A DNA stretch of 64,000 nt from an uncultured Pseudomonadota bacterium (lineage in GTDB: Bacteria; Bdellovibrionota_B; Oligoflexia; Oligoflexales; CAIMVM01), in assembly GCA_903844895.1 (NCBI GenBank), contig CAIMVM010000073.1, positions 43,597 through 107,596 on the forward strand, read 5' to 3'. The notes under the pieces are model-generated. The model worked only from the letters and a program-made list of their open reading frames with translations, had not been told where the DNA came from and ran no database searches. Below are positions 18,651 through 29,072 of the stretch, piece after piece. The stretch's first letter is position 1. Each line of letters begins with the position of its first letter. The position numbers and the translations under genes are program-made.

Positions 18651-20204
18651 TTGAAAATTTTCTTTAAAGCGACATTTATAAGGGAGAAACCAGTTTTTAG
18701 CACTGAACTGCAACCACCAGATTACTTTCAACTGAAAAAAATCAATTATGATCCTGTCCCCGTTCTTTCCCCGAGTCTGCTTAAAGACATTCTAGATAGA
18801 TTCCCTTTTATCCCAAGCACGCCTAACCATCACGCCGCATTAGAGTATAGCTATCTTCAGCTGAAGCTTCTATCTGGAAAGAACTTTTTATCTCGAATGA
18901 AACGATTTGAAGAAGACTTTTTTAGAATCAAACGTCAAGAGGCCAGAGAAAATGCATCAGCATTCAAGACACTTCAAACAGAGTTTTTGAGGGAAATAAA
19001 AATTGAGTTAGATACACTTAGAATCATTGATGAGGAATGTCTCAAAAGCAATTTTCATTTCCAACAAGCATTTTTGGAAAGAAGAGAGATCGCAAAAAAG
19101 CATTTCGAAAATCACCTAAAGGCTCTTGATCAGTGTGCGAACTGGTTTGATAAAAAATTAGATGAACTTGAAAACGAACATAGAACAGAGCTCGCTAGAA
19201 GACTTAAGAACCAAAACCTTCCCGGCTCAAGTGAATCTATACCGACTTCATCTAAAACGAGCATCATTGCTGTACTCGAGGGATTTCCTTCAACTGAAGC
19301 TACTAAGCTAGGTATTGCTCTTCAAAAAATATATAGGCATCTCGTTCATGACTTCGATCACTTTCGGCCGACCCAAAAGTATTTGCTCAGAAAGAGCGAG
19401 CTGCACTTCGATAAACCTGCATCACAACAAGAATTGTTTCAAAGAGAGATCTTCGACCAAAGGCTTTGGAAGCAGCTAAGTCATATTTCCGAAGCCTTGC
19501 AGAAAACATCATCTGGTCAAATTCACGATCCTGGTGCATTAGGACTTCATCCTCGCCTCGCTAAGAATGACAGTAGCTCTTCTTTTTTGGAGTTGCTTGA
19601 AAAGTCCACACGCCTCCAGGTCCAATTGGAGCCTCCGAACCTGCTAAAAAACGCGAAAGTCCTTGAAGGACTTCGTGCCTTTTCTCTTGTGAAAAGGCAC
19701 GACCAATCGGTGTATTTGAATCCTACTACGAATTCCCCCGAGAGCAGTTCCAAATTACCAACTTCAATTTTTGGCGCCATTTCTAAGGTCACATTCGATG
19801 TTCAAAAGGAAGCAGCTTTCATTTCTGTACCGCGCGAAAAGTGGAACCCGTTGCATACATGGAGCGGGGCTTTGAGCGCGCCCTTCGATGAGTCGTCTTA
19901 CCTTCGGAGTGAGGAATCTGAGAGATTGATTGAAAAGCTTGAAGACGAAAGAAGCGCATTCGCAGAGCGCTTCCAAATAGAGGAATCCGACCCGCAAGCT
20001 TTCACGACCTATGGACCCAAAACAGCAAGCGCTCCAGCTGCAAAGGAAGTTACTCAAACTGGATCATCAAATCACCTTTTAGAAAAACCAAATCAAGAAA
20101 GTAGAGAGGGAGAGAAAGAGAAAGTGGATCCAGATCTTTTAGACAGCTCAATTACAGCACCCCAAGAATCAAAAGCTTTTGCTTTTGCAAAAAAGACTGC
20201 ATAA
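18651..20204 (+). CDS. Large cytoplasmic coiled-coil protein of unknown function
   Basis: I do not recognise this 517-residue protein. It starts at a TTG preceded by GAGGTGG, has no signal peptide or membrane segment, and is strongly charged. Residues ~70-200 look like long helices with heptad patterning (KRFEEDFFRIKRQEAREN, EIKIELDTLRIIDEE), consistent with coiled coil. The last ~80 residues are Glu/Ser/Ala-rich and probably disordered. It stands alone between repeat-rich spacer and surE. It could be a lineage-specific structural or scaffold protein; the long uninterrupted frame with a good ribosome binding site makes it a real gene. Confidence 0.7.
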   Translation: MKIFFKATFIREKPVFSTELQPPDYFQLKKINYDPVPVLSPSLLKDILDRFPFIPSTPNHHAALEYSYLQLKLLSGKNFLSRMKRFEEDFFRIKRQEARENASAFKTLQTEFLREIKIELDTLRIIDEECLKSNFHFQQAFLERREIAKKHFENHLKALDQCANWFDKKLDELENEHRTELARRLKNQNLPGSSESIPTSSKTSIIAVLEGFPSTEATKLGIALQKIYRHLVHDFDHFRPTQKYLLRKSELHFDKPASQQELFQREIFDQRLWKQLSHISEALQKTSSGQIHDPGALGLHPRLAKNDSSSSFLELLEKSTRLQVQLEPPNLLKNAKVLEGLRAFSLVKRHDQSVYLNPTTNSPESSSKLPTSIFGAISKVTFDVQKEAAFISVPREKWNPLHTWSGALSAPFDESSYLRSEESERLIEKLEDERSAFAERFQIEESDPQAFTTYGPKTASAPAAKEVTQTGSSNHLLEKPNQESREGEKEKVDPDLLDSSITAPQESKAFAFAKKTA

Positions 20205-20472
20205 CTTTTTTCCGTCTATAGTTTCTCATTTAGAAATCGCTCAAAAGACCATAGTTACCTTGTTAAGAAAGCAAGACACGCTATTATTAAAGATGCAAGA
20301 CGGCCCCTGAAGATGCCAGCAGGGAGGCTTAAACTCGACAAAAAAACTGCTTAGAACTGCAACGAGTGAGTGAGGGTGAAGTCATTTGAGTTTAGCTACA
20401 GAAATATCAAATGTGGGACAGGATTGATCTCTAAAGATTGCATTTCGAATTGGACTGAAAGTTTGATTCCGT

Positions 20473-21222
20473 TTAAGGAATCATTAGTTCCCTTAGCAGG
20501 CGGGTCGAGACTTCATCGTAAAGACTGGGCTTGAGAATGGAAATTGTTGCAAAACCTTGTTTCATTTCTTGGAGATCTGTATCTGGTTCGGGCGCAAAAG
20601 GACCATTCCCGCCCCCAAGCCAGAAGTAGGCTCTTCCTCTTGGATCAACGGATTCAATAATGGGCTCTTCAACATTTCTGATGCCGACACTGGTAATTTT
20701 TATCCCTTTAATCGGTCCTGATTCTGGAACATTCAAATTGATAGTGAGCCCTTGGAATTTTTGAAATTTGGGGTCCATGATTGTCGACCTAGCAAGATCA
20801 GCAGCATGGGAATATTCCGATTTTTTAGAATGATTGTTAAGTGAAACCGCTAGAGTTTTAGCTTGGTACATGGCTCCTTCAAGGGCTGCAGCACAAGTTC
20901 CTGAGTAGAGTGTGTCGTTGCCGAGGTTGGCGCCACGATTGATGCCTGAGACAACCCAGTCTGGCTTACGGGGGAGAATTTTGTGAAAAGCGACTTTCAC
21001 ACAGTCAACGGGTGTACCTTCCACGGCGAATTCTTGGTCACCCAATTTCTCCACAAACAAGGGGTAGTGGATCGTGATTGCATGACTGTTCGCAGAACGT
21101 TCCATGTGGGGCGCGACAATCCATAGGTCAGCGACATTTGACAAGGCTGACGCAAGAGCTTTTAGTCCAGGAGCATGTATGCCGTCATCGTTAACTAGGA
21201 GTATCAATGGTTTTGATGTCAT
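20473..21222 (-). CDS. surE: 5'-nucleotidase SurE
   Basis: SurE is a metal-dependent nucleoside-monophosphate phosphatase of the stationary phase. Visible motifs are ILLVNDDGIHAPGL at the N-terminus (the Asp-Asp metal site), the Ser/Asn ligands in MERSANSHAIT, and SGINRGANLGNDTLYSGTCAAALEG. I chose the ATG at 21220-21222, five bases after the stop of the FHA/TonB gene; a TTG at 21229-21231 overlapping that stop is also possible. It is the last gene of the gliding operon, probably by position rather than function. Confidence 0.93.
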   Translation of the reverse strand: MTSKPLILLVNDDGIHAPGLKALASALSNVADLWIVAPHMERSANSHAITIHYPLFVEKLGDQEFAVEGTPVDCVKVAFHKILPRKPDWVVSGINRGANLGNDTLYSGTCAAALEGAMYQAKTLAVSLNNHSKKSEYSHAADLARSTIMDPKFQKFQGLTINLNVPESGPIKGIKITSVGIRNVEEPIIESVDPRGRAYFWLGGGNGPFAPEPDTDLQEMKQGFATISILKPSLYDEVSTRLLRELMIP

Positions 21223-21227
21223 AAGCT

Positions 21228-23375
21228 TCAAATAGGATTGAATACGAATGGATAGTCAACATTAACAGCTTGGCCACCGCGAGGTCTTGGGAAGTTCCAA
21301 GTTCTGATCTTGCCGACGATACATCCTTGCATTTGTGCATCTGAAATGCTCGAATTAGCAACTGAGGCTGAATTGACTCTTCCGGATTCCCCCACGACAA
21401 ATTTTACTTGTACTTTACCCGCAGATGAAGGCGACCTTTGAAGGAGTTGTTCATAGCAGTGTCTAATTTCATTAAGATGGGAGCGTATCACAGCTAAAAC
21501 TTCTTGTTGAGTAAGACCGCCATCCACACCAGGTGCGCCACCTTCGCTCACATTAACGTTAATCTTTCCGCGTCCTGCCCCCGACCCAAAAGCTCCACTT
21601 CCAGAACCGCCGGTGCCACCCTGTCCTGAAAGGAGACCTCCCGTTCCACTTCCGAAGTTATTGGCGGCACCATCGGTGCCCCCTAAACCAAGAGATTTTC
21701 CAGTCCCTACGCCACCACCCATTCCTAAGGTCTTTGCGCCAGAACCCATGCCTCCTCCGGCTCCGCCAGCAGAGTTTTGAAAATTTGTCATAATTGCGCC
21801 AGGCGACGTCTTGTTAAGTACTTTTCCTGCGCCCAATCCCAAACTAGAGAGATTTACACCTGAAGCTTTCTTGTTATTTACGTCCTCAACACCTTTCACA
21901 CTGGCAGCATCCGTACCCTTGCGAGGAGCACCAGCAGTTGGATTTCCGCCCCCTTTGGGACCTCCAGAAGGACCCACTGCCTTGTTCGGTTGAACTTGTC
22001 CCGCAGCCTTGTTATTTGCAGGTAGGTTTGTTTTAGCCAAACCTGAGTTTGCTTGTTCAGCAGGGGGATTTACCTTATTAACTGGAGACGGCGGCTTCAT
22101 GATTTCAGCTGCCACGTTTTTCTTTGGCTCTTCTACCGGCTTTTCCACCTGTTTCATTTGTTTAGGCTTCTCTTCCACAACCTTTGGTTCTGCCGGCTTC
22201 GGTGGCGTTGGCAATGGTTTTGGTGGCTGTTGAACTTCAGGTGGCTTTTCCTTTTCAACAACTTCAATCTTGGGCTTAGGTGGTGTGATGACCTTTTCAA
22301 TAGGTTTTGGTTTTTCGGGAAGGCTTACCACTGCCCAAGGATCATCTTTCTCATCATGAGGATTTGATGGCTTTCCAAGCACAAGCACGGGAATTAAAGC
22401 CAGCATCAGCAATGCCGCTGTAGTCATTAAGAAGAAAACCAGAGGGTCTACAGCTCGACGTTTAATCAATTCTAGGGCTGGCGGACGTACGAACAAAATA
22501 AAATAACTCACCGGACCATACTTTACCTGAGCGATATCTCTTTGTCCGAGGGTGTATTTTCCTTCTTCAACCTTATCTACCTTACCTGCTCTGCGAAGAC
22601 GAGCCTTCATACCTGACTTTAAATAAACTCGATACCCATCTTTAGCGACTTTTGCCAACGCGTAGCCCGTTAAATCTTCTGGACCAGCTGCTATAAAATG
22701 ATCTTTAGGAGGTGTTCCAATTGTAGCTACTTGAGACGTCGAGCCCATATCGTAATGCTCAACTTCCAAAACCGTATCACCCCAATAAGCGACTACTTCT
22801 AATACATCTCCACCTGCTTTGGCATCTCGATTGACAAAAAGACGTTGAGCTTTTTCCGCTTCTGTTTCTTCTTGTGGAACATCTCTATTCCCGCCAACTG
22901 AGCGATTGCCAGACCCTTTTTCGTCTTTTTTAATGGCAATTTCCGTTTTTGAGCCGAGCTTTGAAGGGGAAGTATCATCATCCGTGCCTCCTATAGAGGT
23001 CGGCGCTTGAAGCTGTGTTTTGCTTCCTTGGGCGGAAACTGACGGTGGAGGGGGAGGGGGAGGGGGAGGGACAGCCACAGGAGGGCTAAATTTTTCAAAA
23101 ACCAATTGATGGCTGCCTATTTTGATCACGTCGCCATCTTTTAAGTTTGTGTCTACATCAATTTTTTTGTTGTTCACAAATATGCCGGACTCAGAGCCTA
23201 AATCTGAAATGCGCCATGCGCCTGATTCCGTTTGCTCAATAATCCCGTGAACGGCTTCAGAGTTTGGCAACACGATTTTGTTTGATGCAAGTTTTCCAAT
23301 AGTTAATGTCGGTTCATCCAGGGCCCTCATTTGAGGGAGTTTGCCTTCTAAACTATATTTGAGAACAAAATCCAT
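21228..23375 (-). CDS. gltG: FHA-domain, TonB-like gliding protein (GltG-like)
   Basis: The order of parts matches Myxococcus GltG: a cytoplasmic FHA domain (about residues 10-95, with SLEGKLPQMRALDEPTLTIG and ISDLGSESGIFVNNKKI), a Pro-run and linker, a single membrane helix (about 310-335, FFLMTTAALLMLALIPVLVLG-type), a Pro/Lys-rich periplasmic stretch like TonB, a Gly-rich region, and a C-terminal AgmX/TonB-type domain (LTQQEVLAVIRSHLNEIRHCYEQ). Known GltG links the inner-membrane motor to the outer membrane and carries two TonB-type domains; I see one. I prefer the ATG at 23375 (AGGA six bases upstream) over the GTG at 23399. Confidence 0.85.
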   Translation of the reverse strand: MDFVLKYSLEGKLPQMRALDEPTLTIGKLASNKIVLPNSEAVHGIIEQTESGAWRISDLGSESGIFVNNKKIDVDTNLKDGDVIKIGSHQLVFEKFSPPVAVPPPPPPPPPSVSAQGSKTQLQAPTSIGGTDDDTSPSKLGSKTEIAIKKDEKGSGNRSVGGNRDVPQEETEAEKAQRLFVNRDAKAGGDVLEVVAYWGDTVLEVEHYDMGSTSQVATIGTPPKDHFIAAGPEDLTGYALAKVAKDGYRVYLKSGMKARLRRAGKVDKVEEGKYTLGQRDIAQVKYGPVSYFILFVRPPALELIKRRAVDPLVFFLMTTAALLMLALIPVLVLGKPSNPHDEKDDPWAVVSLPEKPKPIEKVITPPKPKIEVVEKEKPPEVQQPPKPLPTPPKPAEPKVVEEKPKQMKQVEKPVEEPKKNVAAEIMKPPSPVNKVNPPAEQANSGLAKTNLPANNKAAGQVQPNKAVGPSGGPKGGGNPTAGAPRKGTDAASVKGVEDVNNKKASGVNLSSLGLGAGKVLNKTSPGAIMTNFQNSAGGAGGGMGSGAKTLGMGGGVGTGKSLGLGGTDGAANNFGSGTGGLLSGQGGTGGSGSGAFGSGAGRGKINVNVSEGGAPGVDGGLTQQEVLAVIRSHLNEIRHCYEQLLQRSPSSAGKVQVKFVVGESGRVNSASVANSSISDAQMQGCIVGKIRTWNFPRPRGGQAVNVDYPFVFNPI

Positions 23376-23435
23376 ATTTAATCCTGCAAAATGGCTCACG
23401 TTAATTATACATCGGCTGCGTGATTTTGTGAGCTT

Positions 23436-24389
23436 TCAGCCGCCGAGTTTTTCAAGAATTTTGTAGGCATCGTCGTCCCAGCGGGTAGGACCGCCTTCAA
23501 GCTTCACTGCTTTTGTCACCAAATCCTTGGCTTTAACCTTATCTCCCTTGTTTTGAAGAAAAAACAAACCACAATTGAACAGTATCATCTTGTTATTGCT
23601 GTACTTGCCTAAAAGACGAGAACAAATCCCCTCTGCTCGGGCGTCATCCCCAAGGTTTCGTACAGCAACCAAAACTCCACTTTGGGCATACCAATCATCT
23701 CCCAACGGCTCTAAATTCATTCGAGCCCCTTCAAAATCACCGTATTTTAGAGAAATAAATCCTAGGTTAAAGAGAGCAGCAGGGTAGTTTGAGCTCGCCT
23801 GTAATGCTTCTTTAAAAAGGACTGCAGCATCTGGAATATCCCCCGCAGTAAGCGCCATGACTCCTTGTGCATTAAGCACGCCTGCCCGAATCTTAGGGTT
23901 TTTTGAACTTGAAAGCTGATTGAGATATAGCCTAGCAAAGCCTGCGTTCTTAGCCTGAATAGCCGCTAACGCAAGCTCCAACTTAAAGGTTTCTGAAAGG
24001 TCATTTTCAACGCCTTTTTTAAGTTCTTCAGCAACCATTGCCTTAGCTTTGCTAATCACCTGCTCGAGGCTACCGCTTGCTAGTCTCTGCGCATAAAAAG
24101 AAGACTGGAGCTCCATTAAATTCTTGGCCTCAGCCCCAGCTAATGCAGCGGCTGCTTCTCTATTGACTCTGCGACTTGTAAAGCCAGAATTACTTAGACT
24201 GGATACCATAGTCGAACCATATTTCTTTGACCCGCTTGAGCTGAGAAATTCCCCCCCACTAGGTGCCGAGGCCGCATCCTCTGCCGCCTCTTTCTTTGCC
24301 GCCGGATCCACAGATTCCATTTTGGGTTTGCTACCAGTGGCACAAGACAGTTCATAGAAAACAATTAAGATGAGAGTCAGTAGTTTCAT
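23436..24389 (-). CDS. TPR lipoprotein of the gliding operon
   Basis: The 317-residue product has a signal peptide ending ELSCA, so Cys16 is a likely lipid anchor, and AGGA lies six bases before the ATG. A Ser/Ala-rich linker follows, then tetratricopeptide repeats in about residues 105-310 (for example VLNAQGVMALTAGDIPDAAVLFKEAL and FNLGFISLKYGDFEGARMNLEPL). TPR proteins such as AglT/GltE are parts of the Myxococcus gliding complex, and I infer a scaffold role here. It lies 8 nt after the 1035-residue TPR gene and 60 nt before the GltG-like gene. Confidence 0.85.
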   Translation of the reverse strand: MKLLTLILIVFYELSCATGSKPKMESVDPAAKKEAAEDAASAPSGGEFLSSSGSKKYGSTMVSSLSNSGFTSRRVNREAAAALAGAEAKNLMELQSSFYAQRLASGSLEQVISKAKAMVAEELKKGVENDLSETFKLELALAAIQAKNAGFARLYLNQLSSSKNPKIRAGVLNAQGVMALTAGDIPDAAVLFKEALQASSNYPAALFNLGFISLKYGDFEGARMNLEPLGDDWYAQSGVLVAVRNLGDDARAEGICSRLLGKYSNNKMILFNCGLFFLQNKGDKVKAKDLVTKAVKLEGGPTRWDDDAYKILEKLGG

Positions 24390-24397
24390 GGGATATC

Positions 24398-27300
24398 CTA
24401 TTGCAGCTTATTGGCTATACTCATGGGCACTTCGCCCCCTAGAAAATCAGGTAGAACCACCCAGTCTTGAAATGCTAAATTGCCAGATTTCGATCGCTGC
24501 AGTGAAACCGCAAGAAGTGCCGTATAATCGCTGTATATCCCAAATTTCTTGGCGGTGGCTTGCGCATTAGTGTAGAATTCAAGAGCCTTTTTGAGAGCAT
24601 TTTCAGATAGGGGTGCTAACTGTTTTTTAACATCCTCTAAGGAAGCACCATTAATTGCAGGTGGACTTGCAAGTTGCTTTCCAAGTTGCTCATAGGCATA
24701 TCCAACTTGGTGAAGAGCCGCCACCCCCCAATAGGAATCTCTCACTTTACTTACTTCAAGATAGGCATTTTCCAACTGTGCCAAAGCATTTGACTTCACT
24801 TCAATAGACTTTTGCATCGCGGGTACCGTGCCACCTTTTAAGGTTAATCCTAAATATTTTGTAATTCCAAGATTGGCATTGTTAAATACAATTTCACCCA
24901 CATAGCGAAGATTAGAACCTTCCGCCTTGCCACCAGCTGCCTTGAAGTCAGAAAGAACCATTTGAGCATACTTTAAGGCTTCAGGGCTTTTTTTGCCCAG
25001 AGCTGCATAAATGCGATAGTGCGCCGTAATATTTTGGGCAGAGCTCAATTTATATTTAGGTAGATAACTCTGAACATATATTTTTACCATTTCATCATAC
25101 TTTTTTGCAAAATACAGCGACTCTAAAAGTTCTTCCACCGACGCTAAAGATGCCTCTTTTGAGTACCGTGCTACGTCCAAACAAGAGTTCAGTGCCGACT
25201 CTGGCGCCAGCGCAATGCGGAGAATACAGTTTCTTTGAACGGCACCACCTGCATCTTTGCTTTTAGGATACTGATTAGCAAACGCAGCATAATATTTAAT
25301 AGCTGAGCCGTGCTCCATACGTTTGTCGTAGATCTTGGCTAATTGGAGGTAAACTTCTTCATTCTGCTCAAATTTGGGGTATTTTTCCAGAATGGCGATA
25401 TAGGCCAAAATGGCTTTGTCCACTTCGCCGGCTTTAAGAAAATCCACTGAGGCGTTATAAAGATACTTAGGGGCATCTTTACGAGATTTGTATTTCTCCG
25501 CTTGCTTCATCCATCCTTCACCCCGCTTTAGTGCGTCTTTTTCAGCCGCGACTGATTCCACCTCTGCTCCTTGAAGAAGCTCGCCAAGCTTTACTCCTAA
25601 GTCACCCTTTTGATAGTTTGGATTCGCGGAGAGCTTCTTAGCTGCTAGCAACAATCCTTTCTTATCATCTTTATAGAGAGGAATGATGTTTTCGACAGCC
25701 GCTTTCCCTTCAGGATCCTCTGAGTACTTATTTGCAACTAGCCAAAGAAATGGCAAGGCTTTCTTTTTGTCATTGGTTCTATAATAGATCTCAGCTGTAT
25801 ATACTTCACAATTCTTCATAATTTTTTTATCTTCAGGGTACATCTTCATATACGTGCCACATGCTTTTAGAAAATTTTGAGCACGTGCAGAGATAGGCTT
25901 AATGGGCTTACCTGGAGCAGGAACTTCTTTTAGAAGAAGTTTTAGCTCGGGATCAAAGTCCTTGCTAAAGGCATCGAGCATATACTCTGCGGACTTTTTA
26001 TGAACATTTTCTACAGCAACCCCTTTTTCATTATAAATTACTGCCTTGTCTGCTCCTAGGATAGCTAACTCAAGATAAAGCTTGCCAGCTTCGCGATATT
26101 TTTTTTCAAAGAATAAGATATCTGCCAGATTGTATTTTACCTCTACTACCTCTTTTGACTTGGGGAACAACCTCAAATAGAGTTCATAGCCATATCGGGC
26201 TTGAGCAAATTGGCTTACATTATCCGAAGCCTGAGCTTTCTTGTGAGACAACTTCGCATAGTATAGTATTTGATCACGAATGGTCAGTTGAACCTCTAAA
26301 ACCTTTTTTCTATTGTTTTTCGCGGCCCAAGGGCTTGATTCAGAGAACATTTTTGGAAAACGCTCTAGTTCCGTCCAAACTGTCTTCATTTGACCTAGCT
26401 CGTAAGATAGCGAAATAATTTCCACCTGAGCATCTGGACTTTCTGAACTATATGGTGCAGCCTTTTGCAATCTTCGATAGGCATCAATAGCCTTGGCATA
26501 TTTGCCCTGGTCGGAATAAGTATTTGCTAGAAGCTTTAGAAATTGGCCAACAAATTCTTGGCCCCCATTTGCATTAAAATAGGAAATTGCTGGTTCAACG
26601 TCACCAAGCTCAGCAAAAGCATAAACCATGTCCCGTAAGGCTTCATCCCTAAGTGCTGTATTAGATTTAGATGGATTGATTCGAGTATATGTAACGGTCT
26701 TCTTCCAAGAATCAAGGGCCTGGCGGTATTGCCCCAAATTGAAATGAGACCAACCAGATTTAAATAAGGCGAAGGAGTATCGGCTAGACTTGCGATATTT
26801 TAATGCTGAACCGTAGTTATTAAGTGCATTTCTAAAATCAAGTTTGTCGAAATAGTAATCACCTAATGAGCAGTAGGCGTCTCCTGACACCGGTGAGTTA
26901 GGATATTTCTGAATGAGCTGAGAGAAAGCTTTTGCCGATTCCTGCTCACGATTCAAAAATTGAAGCGCAAGTGCATAATTGAAAGCAACAATATCTGCTG
27001 ACTTCCCTTTGGGATATTCCTGTAAAATTCGATCAGCGACACCAGCAACCTTATTCCAATGGGCCATGGATTGGCTGGAATTGAGTTTAGGTGCCGATCC
27101 ATGACTCCCGCCTTTTTCCCAAGCTTCAAACTCCTGATCATATCTGCGACTTTCTTGACTAGAGAGGTATGCCGCTTGTTCTAAACTTAGATTCAACACC
27201 TTTTCTAAAACATCAGCTCTTTGGGCTGACTGCCTGGGAAGGCGCTCACCTGTTGATTCCAAAATAGAAATTGTTTTCCGGATGTTAACAATGAGTTTTT

Positions 27301-27505
27301 CTTCGATCTTAGACGCATAGAGTTCGGATTGATCGAATGACGGTTCCTTCTTTTTAGAACTACTGCCTTTTGCGTTCTGAACGCGCTTTCTCTCAACGAC
27401 ACTGACCGACCTTTCTTTATGGTCGGTTTCTGCGGCTCTTGCGTAAGTCGTCAGCCCGAGACAGAAGGCGAGCCAAAGAGCTAAAGATGGGAATACGAAA
27501 GTCAT
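24398..27505 (-). CDS. Very large periplasmic TPR protein of the gliding operon
   Basis: This 1035-residue protein starts with a signal peptide (cleavage near TYARAAE) and GGAG seven bases upstream of the ATG. Most of the rest is tetratricopeptide-like helical repeats, e.g. FNYALALQFLNREQESAKAF, GDAYCSLGDYYFDKLDFRNA and AILAYIAILEKYPKFEQNEE. It resembles in architecture the large TPR gliding proteins of Myxococcus (AgnA/GltD or AgmK/GltI), which I cannot tell apart by eye. A scaffold in the periplasm coupling motor and outer membrane is the likely role. Confidence 0.82.
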   Translation of the reverse strand: MTFVFPSLALWLAFCLGLTTYARAAETDHKERSVSVVERKRVQNAKGSSSKKKEPSFDQSELYASKIEEKLIVNIRKTISILESTGERLPRQSAQRADVLEKVLNLSLEQAAYLSSQESRRYDQEFEAWEKGGSHGSAPKLNSSQSMAHWNKVAGVADRILQEYPKGKSADIVAFNYALALQFLNREQESAKAFSQLIQKYPNSPVSGDAYCSLGDYYFDKLDFRNALNNYGSALKYRKSSRYSFALFKSGWSHFNLGQYRQALDSWKKTVTYTRINPSKSNTALRDEALRDMVYAFAELGDVEPAISYFNANGGQEFVGQFLKLLANTYSDQGKYAKAIDAYRRLQKAAPYSSESPDAQVEIISLSYELGQMKTVWTELERFPKMFSESSPWAAKNNRKKVLEVQLTIRDQILYYAKLSHKKAQASDNVSQFAQARYGYELYLRLFPKSKEVVEVKYNLADILFFEKKYREAGKLYLELAILGADKAVIYNEKGVAVENVHKKSAEYMLDAFSKDFDPELKLLLKEVPAPGKPIKPISARAQNFLKACGTYMKMYPEDKKIMKNCEVYTAEIYYRTNDKKKALPFLWLVANKYSEDPEGKAAVENIIPLYKDDKKGLLLAAKKLSANPNYQKGDLGVKLGELLQGAEVESVAAEKDALKRGEGWMKQAEKYKSRKDAPKYLYNASVDFLKAGEVDKAILAYIAILEKYPKFEQNEEVYLQLAKIYDKRMEHGSAIKYYAAFANQYPKSKDAGGAVQRNCILRIALAPESALNSCLDVARYSKEASLASVEELLESLYFAKKYDEMVKIYVQSYLPKYKLSSAQNITAHYRIYAALGKKSPEALKYAQMVLSDFKAAGGKAEGSNLRYVGEIVFNNANLGITKYLGLTLKGGTVPAMQKSIEVKSNALAQLENAYLEVSKVRDSYWGVAALHQVGYAYEQLGKQLASPPAINGASLEDVKKQLAPLSENALKKALEFYTNAQATAKKFGIYSDYTALLAVSLQRSKSGNLAFQDWVVLPDFLGGEVPMSIANKLQ

Positions 27506-27527
27506 TTTTTCACTCCAATTTAGCGAT

Positions 27528-29057
27528 TTACTTTGACTTGGCAGATCCGGAAGCGCCGCATTTAGAGTCTAAATTATACACATATCCTCCTAGCTCATCT
27601 TCCCAGTACTCTCCCTCAAAAGGCCAATACTCTAGATCTTGACCAACCTCTAGCTCTTGAAGACCACCAATAAAATTCACAGTCCTATCGTTGGACTGAG
27701 TGACATTAAGCTCACCTCTCAACTTATCGATCTTTCCGAGTTGCATATCCAAATTGATGAATCTGGTTTGGTTGGAGAGGTCTTGAAGATAACTGTAGCT
27801 ATTCCGAGCATTATTCAACATTCGCTTGCCAGAATCATTCGCTGCTGCAAATTTCTTCTTCGAAAGAAAGTCGTTAAGTTCATCGATTAAACCGGTCGAT
27901 CTCCATGAGCTGGGCGCTCTCGACAGCTTAGAAGTCTCTGAATCAGCTGCAGCAATCGTATAAGAAGCATCTCGGTAAGTATCCGTTCGCGAAAGGCTGT
28001 CGAGTATAGGAGCAATATCGCCTCCGTCTCTACCACCGACCCTGTAATTTTTTACTAAACTATAGAATTTCGCTGGCTCTTGTTGATTTTCATTAATAGT
28101 TTGTGACAAAGAGCGAAAAATACCTTTGTATCGCTCTCTAAATTCTGAAAGAGACTTTTTAACTTGAGTGAATCTACAAAGCCTTAAAAAAGTGATGGAT
28201 TGTAGAATATAAGTTTCTGGGAAAAACCTATTTTCGAAAAAAGGAGAATGGAGGGTGTGAATATTTCCAAGTGTATTATTAAATTTCTGAATCAGAAAAA
28301 ACGCCCAAGACGACTCGAACATCGCTTGCAGCCAGTTGTCGCTTCGCCTGGGGATCTCAGCATAATACCGCATCGACTTTCTGAAGTCTTTCTTTTCATA
28401 GTAAACTCGAGCCAAGTTTAAATTCGCCTGTTCCTTTAAAAAGCTTGATTCAGGCCCTTTTGCTTCTGAGATTGCTCTTTCGAAAGCGCTCACGGCGCGA
28501 GCTGAGTCTCCATTCAAATTGGCTATCACTCCTAAATGAAATTGGGCTTTAGGATAGTCGATACTGCCAGCGGTGACGCGAGTCAAAAATTCTTGGGCTT
28601 TATCATACTGTTTGCGATCAAAAGCCTCGATACCTTTAAAATAGAAATAGAAACCCCTTGCTTTCCCTGGGACTTGTGACGGATCCACTTCTTTTTGAAA
28701 CAGCTGAACAACATGACTTCTGCCAAGGGAAACGCGGTCATTGATGCGACCTAGAGCATCTAAAGATTCTGCAAAGAATGGATTTCCAGGTCCGGGACCG
28801 CGTCTAGCAATTAAACTAAAATATTTCGAAGCTGAGTATTCCAGCCCAGCGGCCTCTAAAGTTCTAGCGAGTCCCAATTCAGCCCTAGAACGCTCCATTT
28901 GAGTCCTGGCTAAGCTGTAAGCCTGATAGAAAATCGGCGCTGCATTCATATAGTCTTTTTTAACCATAAGAGCTTCTGCCTGACGCAGGTCAGCAACAGC
29001 TATGCTTGAGCAAGCCAAGAAAACAAAGACTAGGATTTGATTTAGTTTACTCAACAC
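27528..29057 (-). CDS. Periplasmic TPR protein of the gliding operon
   Basis: The 509-residue protein has a signal peptide with LACSSIAVADLRQAEAL; the Cys could act as a weak lipobox (FLAC), so lipidation is possible. TPR-like repeats fill about residues 25-300 (AAPIFYQAYSLARTQMERSR, AQFHLGVIANLNGDSARAV). The C-terminal part is not repeat-like and ends with an acidic, aromatic segment. The start is GTG with AGGAG six bases upstream. It sits between the barrel gene and the 1035-residue TPR gene with short gaps. Confidence 0.8.
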   Translation of the reverse strand: MLSKLNQILVFVFLACSSIAVADLRQAEALMVKKDYMNAAPIFYQAYSLARTQMERSRAELGLARTLEAAGLEYSASKYFSLIARRGPGPGNPFFAESLDALGRINDRVSLGRSHVVQLFQKEVDPSQVPGKARGFYFYFKGIEAFDRKQYDKAQEFLTRVTAGSIDYPKAQFHLGVIANLNGDSARAVSAFERAISEAKGPESSFLKEQANLNLARVYYEKKDFRKSMRYYAEIPRRSDNWLQAMFESSWAFFLIQKFNNTLGNIHTLHSPFFENRFFPETYILQSITFLRLCRFTQVKKSLSEFRERYKGIFRSLSQTINENQQEPAKFYSLVKNYRVGGRDGGDIAPILDSLSRTDTYRDASYTIAAADSETSKLSRAPSSWRSTGLIDELNDFLSKKKFAAANDSGKRMLNNARNSYSYLQDLSNQTRFINLDMQLGKIDKLRGELNVTQSNDRTVNFIGGLQELEVGQDLEYWPFEGEYWEDELGGYVYNLDSKCGASGSAKSK

Positions 29058-29072
29058 GTTCGACTCCTAGCA

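Noticed and set aside
22009..22367. Plus-strand frames rich in Phe, Leu and Trp inside the FHA/TonB gene
   Set aside because: They are reverse-strand images of the Pro/Lys-rich repeats of the real protein.
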